Positions 22,824 through 29,264 of a stretch of DNA of 29,264 bases are shown here, one piece after another. Each line of letters starts with the position of its first letter. The stretch's first letter is position 1. Under the pieces are notes generated by a model. That model ran no database searches and was not told the origin of the DNA. It saw nothing but the letters and a program-made list of their open reading frames with translations. The position numbers and the translations under genes were made by a program. Source of the stretch: CAZWUZ01 sp964637655 [NCBI: uncultured bacterium] (GTDB lineage: Bacteria > DAOPZR01); contig CAZWUZ010000015.1 of NCBI GenBank assembly GCA_964637655.1, positions 1-29,264 of the forward strand, read 5' to 3'.

Positions 22824-23087
22824 CTACCTCCAGGTCACGAAGAAGATGACGATGATGATCCACGACACGGGAAAGATCATCAGCGAGAGGAAGAGCCCGA
22901 AGGGCATTCCCAGGAAGAGCGCGCCGGCCAGCCCGGCGAAGGCGGGGGTCTGGATGACCGCCGCGGACACATAAAAGATAAAGAACAGGAAAAACAGGGC
23001 GCTGCAGATGAGCAGGCGGCGGCGGTAATTGCGTGCGGATTCCTCGACTTCCGCGCTGCTCAGCGTCACTTCGTCATGGCCGGCCAT
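22824..23087 (-). CDS. yjcH: DUF485 membrane protein (YjcH)
   Basis: An 87-residue inner-membrane protein with two transmembrane helices (about 25-45 and 58-83) and the family order RRRLLICSALFFLFFIFYVS, then PFGLFLSLMIFPVSWIIIV. DUF485 proteins accompany ActP and are thought to be an accessory subunit. The ATG at 23087 has GAGGG 6 bases upstream, and a promoter lies just after the preceding gene. Confidence 0.92.
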   Translation of the reverse strand: MAGHDEVTLSSAEVEESARNYRRRLLICSALFFLFFIFYVSAAVIQTPAFAGLAGALFLGMPFGLFLSLMIFPVSWIIIVIFFVTWR

Positions 23088-23153
23088 GGCGTCCCTCTTC
23101 TTGCTTCGGGTGTGTGGCGCGCGGCCGCAACGCGAACCGCCGGAAAGCAGGAC

Positions 23154-23183
23154 ATAGTATCATCACCGACGGGATGGCGTCAA
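23154..23183 (-). promoter_or_regulatory. Probable promoter of the yjcH-actP-antiporter run
   Basis: Minus strand TTGACG (23183-23178) lies 2 bp after the metallophosphoesterase stop. Candidate -10 boxes are GATACT (16-bp spacing) or TACTAT (18-bp spacing) at 23161-23154. The leader would be about 65 nt. Confidence 0.5.
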
Positions 23184-23184
23184 C

Positions 23185-23910
23185 TCAGGCACGGGCGCAG
23201 CGGATAAGCGAACGCAGGCGGGCGAACCAGGACGGTCGCGGCAGGCCGCCGAGCGGATGGACGTGCTGCACCAGGGTGCCGTCGTCACCCAGCACCGCAT
23301 ACCCCTCCCACGCCTCCGCCAGCCCGTGGTACGTGATATCGTCACGCTGCCGCGTATACCAGCAATGATGGTGCGCGAAACACCAGTGGCGGGGGCGGTA
23401 ACGCGCCGCCAGTTCGTCGCCGCGCGCGAACCCCGCCGGCGCGCCGTCCGCGGCCAGCAATCCCGCCCCGCGCGGGCAGTCATGCGAGACAATCAGGTCG
23501 ATGCTCTCCGCCGGCTGCGCCAGCGCGCGGTCAATGTCCGCCTCGCGGATGACCGACGCCGCCGGTGTGCGCCGCGGGTCGATGAACTGCGCCCCGCCCA
23601 GCGCCAGCAGCCGCACCCCGTCCACCGTATGGGCTGTGCCGCGCGGCAGGTGGGTGAAACAGTCCGCGTAAGCCGCCGTCAGTTCCGCGAAACGGGAAAA
23701 ATCCTCGTGGTTGCCCTCGAGGAAGAAGGTCGGCCGCAGAAAGCGCTCGCCGCGGCGCCGGAAATAGTCGTCGAGGTCCGCGGCGAAAAGCCCGAAATCA
23801 CCGAGCGCGATCACCGCCGCCACCGCTTCCCCGGACGCCGCCGCCGCGTGTGCCGCCTGCGCGTTGACCGCCGCGAAATGCCCGTGCAGGTCGCCGAGCA
23901 GCAGGATCAC
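23185..23910 (-). CDS. Calcineurin-like metallophosphoesterase
   Basis: A 241-residue cytosolic protein with the metallophosphoesterase motif series: GDLHGH (6-11, metal ligands D7 and H9), GDFG (37-40, D38), EGNHE (65-69, N67 and H68), SHD (142-144), and AHHH (179-182) in place of the usual GHxH. The substrate is unknown; phosphatase, phosphodiesterase or nucleotidase activity is possible. The start overlaps the end of the DUF294 gene by 4 nt (ATGA), indicating close functional coupling with that sensor/nucleotidyltransferase, and the acetate uptake genes follow 97 bp downstream. Confidence 0.9.
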   Translation of the reverse strand: MILLLGDLHGHFAAVNAQAAHAAAASGEAVAAVIALGDFGLFAADLDDYFRRRGERFLRPTFFLEGNHEDFSRFAELTAAYADCFTHLPRGTAHTVDGVRLLALGGAQFIDPRRTPAASVIREADIDRALAQPAESIDLIVSHDCPRGAGLLAADGAPAGFARGDELAARYRPRHWCFAHHHCWYTRQRDDITYHGLAEAWEGYAVLGDDGTLVQHVHPLGGLPRPSWFARLRSLIRCARA

Positions 23911-26252
23911 AGGCGCTCCGCACCTCCCGCGAACTCGCGGCTCAGCCGCGTCTGGAAGGTGCGTATCTGTGCGAAGGTCTCAGTCAGCATCCGCCGGTCG
24001 ATGGCCGTCAGTGCCGCCGGTGCGATCAGGTTGTCCGGTTCGCGTCCGTCGCGAATCGCCCGCACCTGGTGTTCGAGCCGCAGCCGCATCAGCCCGCGAT
24101 AGGCATGCACCAGTTCCTCATGCGCCGCCGCGTCGAGCGTCCCGCCCGCACGCAGCGCGTCGAGCCGGTCGCTGGTATTGGTCGCGTCAACTCCCTGCTG
24201 CAGCGCGTAGAGGCGGGCGAAATCAACAATGGGGGTCATCGCCAGTTTGCAGTCGAAGGTGCGCCGCCCGTCCGCCGCCGTGTCGAGCACAAAACTGCCG
24301 AAAGCGCCGAGCGGGGGCGCCAGTTTGAGCACGTTGAGCGCCAGCAGCGGCAGGAAACGCGGGGCCGCGGGAATGATCGTCCGCAGGTGCGCGCGCAACG
24401 CCGCCACCAGTTCCCGGTCGCCGCAGGCGGCGCGGAAATCGAAGAAAATTTTGCTCTGCATCAGGTCCATCGGTTCGAGGGTCTGCACCCAGGTGCGGAA
24501 CGTCTCCCGCCACTGCGCCAGTGACGCGCACCACTGCGGGTTGCGCGCCATCACGTCCCCCTTGCAGTGCGCGTACCCCGCCTGCGCGCTCAGGTCGCAG
24601 ACCTGCGCCGCCAGCGCGAGGAAATACGCCTGCACCTCCGCTGCCTGCGCCGCCGGCACATCGGCATAAATGATCGCGTTGTCCTGATCGGTGCGCAGCG
24701 TCTGCTCGTGCCGCCCCTCGCTCCCCATCACCATGAAAGCGAAGGGGACGGGCGGTTCCCCGAGGTCAGCTATGGCGAACTGTACCGCGCGCGCCACCAC
24801 CGCGTCAGCGACGCTGGTGATGAAGCGGTTGACCCGCCGCGTGCGCACCCCGCCGTCCATCAGCGCGCCGATGAGCGCGGGGAGCGTGCGTGCCGCGACG
24901 ACCATGTCGTCCGGCGTCGCCGCCTGCGCGATGGCGCGCAGCAGCCGCGTCGGCGCGTAGTGCTGGATGGCCGCCAGTTCGCGCAGCCCGATACTGCCAA
25001 TGGTCTGCCCGCGTTCGTCGGTCACCGCCAGCGGCATAAACCCGTTGCGTTCGAGCGACGGGTAGATCTCGCTGAGGAGCATGGTCGCGGGCACCGCGGC
25101 CGCCGGCGTGCCCTCCGCCGGGCCGCACGCCTCGCCCGCGGTGCGGTTGAGGAACGCCACCGCCAGCTGCAGGTCGGCCAGCGCCTGCTCCTGCCGCAAC
25201 TGCTGCTCGCGCTGCGCCGAGAGGTCGGCGGCCACCGCGATGATGCCGCTGCGCCCGCGCACCGTCACCGGGGCGAGCGACAGCACCACGGTCAGCAGCG
25301 TGCCGTCCGCGCGCCGCAGGTGTCCCTCCGCGCTCGCCGCCACCGTCTCCCCGCGCTGCAGCGCGTGATGCCGCCGCTCCCCGCGCTGCCGCTCCGCCTC
25401 CGTCGGCACGATGAGGTCGTCGAGCGTCAGCCGCGCCAGCGACGCCGCATCATGCCCGAGCAGGCGCAGCATGCTGGGATTGGCATAGAGCGGTTCACCC
25501 GCCAGCGCCATCAGCAGGTTGCCCTCCGCCGACTCCACCAGCAGGCGGTACTTCTCCTCCGACGCGCGCAGCGCCGTCTCCGCCTCACGCCGCGCCCGCT
25601 CCGTGCGGTAATGTCCCGCCAGGTTCCACCGCAGCAGCAGGGCGATGAGCGCGAGGATGCCCCCCGCCACCGCCAGCAGGTTGCGGCGCAGTGCCGCCAC
25701 CTCGTCCTGCACGTCGTTGGTATAGACCCCGGTGCCGATGATCCAGCCCCACGGGGCGAACAGTTTCACGTAGGAGAGTTTCGGCTCGATCCGCGCGGGA
25801 TCGTCCTTCCACTGCCAGCGATACGCGACGAAACCCGCGCCGTCACGCAGCGCCGTGCGCACGAACGCGACAAACAAGTATTTGCCCGCCGCGTCGCGGA
25901 ATGCCGTCAGGTCCTGTCCTTCGAGATCGGCACGGTAGGGATGCACCACCATGCGCGGATGCGTGTCATTGATCCAGAAGTAGTCCTTTCCCTCCTGCCC
26001 GTACTGCAGCGTGCGGATCTGCGCGATCGCCTGCGCCTGCGCCGCCGCCCGCGTCAGCCGCCCCGCGCGTTCCTCCGCCTCGCTCTGCGCGAGGATGTTC
26101 CCCGCCGTCGCCGTCAGTTCGCGCAGCAGTTCCCGCTTCTGCGCCATGATGCTCTCTTCCAGCGCCGGGATGAGCAGGTACCAGAGGGCAGCGGTGAAGA
26201 GCAGCACGGTCAGCGCGACGGGCAGCACTGCCCGCACCAGGAAGGTGTTCAT
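23907..26252 (-). CDS. Membrane sensor: Cache-PAS-CBS-DUF294 nucleotidyltransferase fusion
   Basis: 781 residues. TM1 (about 5-27) is followed by an extracytoplasmic sCache_2-type sensor (about 35-190; YFWINDTHPRMVVHPYRADL, then KLSYVKLFAPWGWIIGTGVY). TM2 is at about 190-210 and PAS at about 235-350 (KYRLLVESAEGNLLM; GIIAVAADLSAQREQ). A short CBS-like stretch (GFMPLAVTDERGQTIGSIGL) leads into the DUF294 nucleotidyltransferase, with GSEGRHEQTLRTDQDNAIIY beginning near residue 510. The C-terminal DUF294_C substrate-binding domain contains KIFFDFRAACGDRELVAALR. In common homologues, cyclic-nucleotide and CBS domains replace the Cache/PAS part. ATG 26252 is chosen because the predicted transcription start (near 26365) lies downstream of the earlier GTG at 26381. 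The Shine-Dalgarno sequence is weak. Catalysis (nucleotidylylation of a partner) is inferred from the GS..R.E...TDQD motif only. Confidence 0.88.
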   Translation of the reverse strand: MNTFLVRAVLPVALTVLLFTAALWYLLIPALEESIMAQKRELLRELTATAGNILAQSEAEERAGRLTRAAAQAQAIAQIRTLQYGQEGKDYFWINDTHPRMVVHPYRADLEGQDLTAFRDAAGKYLFVAFVRTALRDGAGFVAYRWQWKDDPARIEPKLSYVKLFAPWGWIIGTGVYTNDVQDEVAALRRNLLAVAGGILALIALLLRWNLAGHYRTERARREAETALRASEEKYRLLVESAEGNLLMALAGEPLYANPSMLRLLGHDAASLARLTLDDLIVPTEAERQRGERRHHALQRGETVAASAEGHLRRADGTLLTVVLSLAPVTVRGRSGIIAVAADLSAQREQQLRQEQALADLQLAVAFLNRTAGEACGPAEGTPAAAVPATMLLSEIYPSLERNGFMPLAVTDERGQTIGSIGLRELAAIQHYAPTRLLRAIAQAATPDDMVVAARTLPALIGALMDGGVRTRRVNRFITSVADAVVARAVQFAIADLGEPPVPFAFMVMGSEGRHEQTLRTDQDNAIIYADVPAAQAAEVQAYFLALAAQVCDLSAQAGYAHCKGDVMARNPQWCASLAQWRETFRTWVQTLEPMDLMQSKIFFDFRAACGDRELVAALRAHLRTIIPAAPRFLPLLALNVLKLAPPLGAFGSFVLDTAADGRRTFDCKLAMTPIVDFARLYALQQGVDATNTSDRLDALRAGGTLDAAAHEELVHAYRGLMRLRLEHQVRAIRDGREPDNLIAPAALTAIDRRMLTETFAQIRTFQTRLSREFAGGAERL

Positions 26253-26371
26253 CGCCGGGCCGCATCCGGCATGCCGGCACAACCGCAAGCGCGTGCAGCA
26301 GCAGCGGCAGGCATCACTGCCGCGGTGGCGGGTTCCGGCATCAGGCCGACAGGCACATGTCGCATGCGGGC

Positions 26372-26400
26372 ATGTTACCACGCTCCGCCCGCGCTGACAA
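26372..26400 (-). promoter_or_regulatory. Promoter of the Cache-PAS-DUF294 gene
   Basis: Minus strand TTGTCA (26400-26395), 17-bp spacer, TAACAT (26377-26372). It closely resembles the promoter at 17945-17973: both begin TTTGTCAGCGC. The leader would be about 110 nt. Confidence 0.6.
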
Positions 26401-26411
26401 ACCGCACCGCC

Positions 26412-26440
26412 TTTACAGCGTCACGACGGTATGCTATGGA
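26412..26440 (+). promoter_or_regulatory. Tentative promoter of the DUF2339 gene
   Basis: TTTACA (26412-26417), 17-bp spacer, TATGGA (26435-26440). The -10 is poor. It is placed 38 bp before the ATG at 26479. Confidence 0.3.
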
Positions 26441-26478
26441 ACCGGTATGGTTGCCTGTTGCCGTCGGCGCGGTCCGGC

Positions 26479-29264
26479 ATGACGAGCCCCCTTTCCTGCC
26501 CGCAGTGCGGATTCCCGCTCAGCGCGGGCACCCGTTTCTGCAGCAACTGCCGGCAGCCGCTGGTGACGCCGGCCATCATAACCGCACGCCTGCAGGTGCA
26601 GTTTGAACATCTGGAAGAGGATGTCAAACGTCTCGCAGACGAGTTGCAGGAGGTACGCGCTGAGCTGGCTGAAGCGAAGCAGGCGCTGGCGGCGCAGGCC
26701 GCCGTGCCGCAGCCGGCCCTGCCGCCCGCCGGTTCCGGCACGTTGCCGTCCCCCCCGCCCGCAACCGCCGCCGCGTCCGCTCCGTCCACCGGACCGGCAA
26801 CGTCCGTCGGCCCGGCACTCCCTGCACCGTTGCCGCCGGCACCCGTCAGCATAGCGTCCGCATACAACCGACCGGCGGGTGAATCGGCAGCCTGCTCTGC
26901 GCCGCCGCCAGTGGCGCAGCCGGCCACTCCGGCAGTGAAGACCACACCAGCGAAGCCGGCTGAACCACCGGCCCGGAAAATGGATCTCGAAACAACGATC
27001 GGTGCCGTCTGGTTCAATCGCCTTGGACTCGCCGCGCTGGTCATCGCCTTTGCGCTGCTCGCCACGTATGTCACCCCGCGCCTCTCCCCCGCCTTCAAAC
27101 TGGGCGGCAGTTTCCTGCTCGACGGGCTGCTCTTTGGCGCCGGCTGGTGGTTCCGCGACCGCCTGAAACTCTTCGCGCGTCCCGTGCTGGCGGGCGCGCT
27201 CGCCATCGCCTTCTTCCTCGGTTATGCCGGCCATTTCGTTGACGCGATGGCCTGTCTGCCGCTCGCCGCCGCGCTGGCGCTGATGACCCTGGCGATGGTG
27301 GGGGTGCTCGCCTGCGCCGACCGCTGGGCATCGTCCGCCACCGCCGCTTTCGCCATCCTGCTCGGCCATATCGCCGCCTTCATCGCCGGCGGACGGGCTG
27401 ACGCCTTCTCGCTTATTGCCATTCTCTTTCTCTGCTTCGTTCCCGCGCTGCTCTTCCGCCGGCATAACTGGACCGGGCTCAATCTTTTTGCCGTCATCGC
27501 CGCCTACGTTTCGCATCTGCTCTGGGCACTGCAGGAGCATCCGCTCGTCTCAGTCGAGGTGCGCTTCTGGGCCAACTTCGCTTTCCTGACCGCGTACTAC
27601 CTTATTTTCACCGCTGTTGCCCTCGCCTTCTACCGCCGCCTGCGCGCGGGCGACGCGTTCCGCACCGTCACCCGCCTCTGCGGGCGCGGTATCGGCCCCG
27701 CGGCGCTCATACTCTACCCCGCGCTCACCGCTGTCCTCTTCTACGCCACGGACATCTACGCGGATGTCATCCACCGCTACCTCTTTCCGCTGGCGCTGGC
27801 CCAGTTCGCCGTCGCCTGGTGCTGCCGCCGCTGGCGCGAGGGCGACGGCAGCATCTACACTGCCGCCGGCGTCACCTTCGCCACGTTTGCCGTTATCGCG
27901 AAATACGACGGGCTGGCGCTCAATCTCGTCCTTGCCGGCGAGGCGCTGCTGCTCCTCGTCCTCGCCCGCCACCTCCGCTTCTGGCTGCTCAACCTGCTGG
28001 CGCAGATCGTGCTCGGTGTCAACTTCGTCCATTTCTGGGTTTCCGACGCCGCGCAGATCACCTCCTGGGCGACCTTCTTCGGCGCCGTGGCGACCGCCCT
28101 TGTCTATTTCGTCAAGGCGCGGCTCGAAGAAACCTGGCCGGTTGCACCGCCCGCACCGGGCAACATCACCCGGGCGCTCAATGCCGTCATGGACCGGCTG
28201 GTGCTGCCGCTCTCCTATCTCCACGCGTTCCTCGGCTGCGTACTGTTTGTCTATGGCTGCTACAGCGGTTTCTTCGCGCCCACCCGTCTGCCGCTGGCCC
28301 TGGCGCTCGGCGCCCTGACCCTGTTCATCGCCGTACTCACCCTGCGCAGCGGCCCGCTTGCCGTTGCCGCCTGGCTGCTCGCCGTGCAGACCCTGCTCGC
28401 GCTGGCAACCTTCGATTTCTCGCCCCGCCCCGCTGCCGACAGCGTTTTCATCTGGACCCTGTCACGTTGGCTGTTGCTCGGTTTTGCCGTGCTGGGACTC
28501 GTCACCCTCAGGCAGGCACGCCGCACCAGGCGCCCCTTTTTCCTGCTGTTCGCACAGGTCTGGTTTGCCATTGTCGCGATCGGCACGCTGCTGAGCGGCA
28601 GTTGCGGTCTGCCCCGCGGGGAAACCTACGCCGTTGCGCTGCTGGTGCCGCTCATTTTCTGGGTGGTGGCGGAACGCTGGCGGGAAACGCTCCCCGCCCA
28701 TGCCTGTGTCATGAGCGGACGCTGGCACGATATCATCGAGGAGACCGCCCGTTTCCTCACGCCGTACCTTGCCGCTGCCGCCGCCCCGCTCGGCGCGCTG
28801 CTGCTGCACGTCATCACCGTCACCGTTTTTGCCGACCGGACGCAAGTGCTCTTCTTCCTGAGCATTCTCCCCTGGCCGTTCCTCGCTGCCGCCCTGCTGC
28901 GCCGCAGCCGCAACCTGCTGCTGGGCGTGCTCACCGCGTACGCGCTCAACACCTGCTACCTCGTCTGGCACGCGCTTACGCTCGCCACGCCACCCGCGCC
29001 TGCCGATTCCTTTGCCGCGTTGCTGGCGGTTCTCGGCGCCATCGGCGGCGGCGTGTTCTGTGCCGCCACTGCCCGGCCGGTTGGACAACGCTCATTGCTC
29101 AACGGTTCGCTGGTCGCGCTCCTCTGCGGCATGGTGATGCTCGCGGTGCTGCTCAACCGCAGCGGCTGGATTTTCGTCCCGCTTCCCGGCTGGTTCGCCG
29201 CCGCACTCTCCTGCTGGCTGGTCATCGAAAAATTCCGCCGCGAATGCACGCTCCCCGACCGCCT
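26479..29264 (+). CDS. Very large DUF2339 polytopic membrane protein with N-terminal zinc ribbon, 3' end cut by window
   Basis: At least 928 codons, open to the window edge. The N-terminus is a zinc ribbon (SCPQCGFPL...FCSNCRQP; Cys7, Cys10, Cys21, Cys24). A short coiled coil follows (about 36-75, QFEHLEEDVKRLADELQEVR), then a Pro/Ala-rich linker to about residue 170. METTIGxxWFNRxG-like MDLETTIGAVWFNRLGLAAL opens a long series of hydrophobic helices. This is the layout of DUF2339 membrane proteins, whose function is unknown. The ATG at 26479 lacks a clear Shine-Dalgarno sequence; ATG 26431 is in frame but precedes the likely transcription start. It is divergent from the Cache-DUF294 gene across 226 bp. 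The low hydrophilicity and length (family about 800-1200) suggest the C-terminus is close to but beyond the edge. Confidence 0.9.
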   Translation, partial: MTSPLSCPQCGFPLSAGTRFCSNCRQPLVTPAIITARLQVQFEHLEEDVKRLADELQEVRAELAEAKQALAAQAAVPQPALPPAGSGTLPSPPPATAAASAPSTGPATSVGPALPAPLPPAPVSIASAYNRPAGESAACSAPPPVAQPATPAVKTTPAKPAEPPARKMDLETTIGAVWFNRLGLAALVIAFALLATYVTPRLSPAFKLGGSFLLDGLLFGAGWWFRDRLKLFARPVLAGALAIAFFLGYAGHFVDAMACLPLAAALALMTLAMVGVLACADRWASSATAAFAILLGHIAAFIAGGRADAFSLIAILFLCFVPALLFRRHNWTGLNLFAVIAAYVSHLLWALQEHPLVSVEVRFWANFAFLTAYYLIFTAVALAFYRRLRAGDAFRTVTRLCGRGIGPAALILYPALTAVLFYATDIYADVIHRYLFPLALAQFAVAWCCRRWREGDGSIYTAAGVTFATFAVIAKYDGLALNLVLAGEALLLLVLARHLRFWLLNLLAQIVLGVNFVHFWVSDAAQITSWATFFGAVATALVYFVKARLEETWPVAPPAPGNITRALNAVMDRLVLPLSYLHAFLGCVLFVYGCYSGFFAPTRLPLALALGALTLFIAVLTLRSGPLAVAAWLLAVQTLLALATFDFSPRPAADSVFIWTLSRWLLLGFAVLGLVTLRQARRTRRPFFLLFAQVWFAIVAIGTLLSGSCGLPRGETYAVALLVPLIFWVVAERWRETLPAHACVMSGRWHDIIEETARFLTPYLAAAAAPLGALLLHVITVTVFADRTQVLFFLSILPWPFLAAALLRRSRNLLLGVLTAYALNTCYLVWHALTLATPPAPADSFAALLAVLGAIGGGVFCAATARPVGQRSLLNGSLVALLCGMVMLAVLLNRSGWIFVPLPGWFAAALSCWLVIEKFRRECTLPDR

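Noticed and set aside
19295-22849. A 1184-codon open frame on the plus strand across three transport genes
   Set aside because: Antisense shadow in high-GC DNA; composition is almost entirely Arg/Gln/His/Glu/Asp and the opposite strand holds clear antiporters and ActP.
26253-26381. N-terminal extension of the Cache-DUF294 protein to a GTG at 26381
   Set aside because: Lies upstream of the predicted transcription start near 26365 and adds a Cys/Arg-rich stretch before a normal membrane anchor.
24567-26606. A 679-codon plus-strand frame opposite the Cache-DUF294 gene
   Set aside because: Shadow frame; the minus-strand protein has recognisable domains throughout.

Overview
This is GC-rich Gram-negative DNA. 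It encodes a TonB-dependent outer-membrane receptor, a TonB-type energy transducer and several lipoproteins, and it has Shine-Dalgarno sites and sigma70-like promoters. Two intergenic arrays are built from the CCACNGAGCACACGGAG-type repeat, whose spurious translation reads HTEHTE. This repeat is familiar from PVC-group bacteria (Kiritimatiellota/Lentisphaerota), deltaproteobacteria and some other phyla. I lean towards a PVC-type or deltaproteobacterial organism but cannot fix the lineage from one window.

Region 1 (1-5950), late corrin-ring synthesis. On the minus strand a BrnT/BrnA-type toxin-antitoxin pair precedes cobO (corrinoid adenosyltransferase, cut by the window edge). On the plus strand lie a CobD/CobC-type L-threonine-O-3-phosphate decarboxylase, cobQ/cbiP, a 650-bp repeat array, cbiB, and a small helical protein. 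These enzymes carry a cob(I)yrinic acid a,c-diamide-type intermediate through adenosylation and amidation to cobyric acid, and then attach aminopropanol phosphate to give adenosylcobinamide phosphate.

Region 2 (5951-12071, minus strand), corrinoid uptake. A TTGACA-17-TATCAT promoter drives a cobalamin riboswitch and a BtuB-like receptor. After a second repeat array come btuF, btuC, btuD and a TonB-like protein, with overlapping reading frames. Import and synthesis genes converge on a 140-bp palindromic element; a second, degenerate copy lies upstream of the riboswitch promoter.

Region 3 (12300-15889), signalling and envelope. An orphan PAS histidine kinase has a cysteine cluster in its sensor domain. 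A small FxLYD-like lipoprotein is divergent from a Bax-inhibitor-1-like membrane protein and a 330-residue lipoprotein of unknown function.

Region 4 (15890-26400, minus strand), acetate and cation transport. A Cache-PAS-CBS-DUF294 sensor/nucleotidyltransferase and a metallophosphoesterase overlap by 4 nt. They are followed by yjcH (DUF485), actP (acetate symporter) and three different cation/proton antiporters in a row.

Region 5 (26479-end, plus strand) is the start of a very large DUF2339 polytopic membrane protein with an N-terminal zinc ribbon.

Several long open frames antisense to these genes are shadows produced by high GC content. No rRNA, tRNA, CRISPR array or complete transposase gene was seen.
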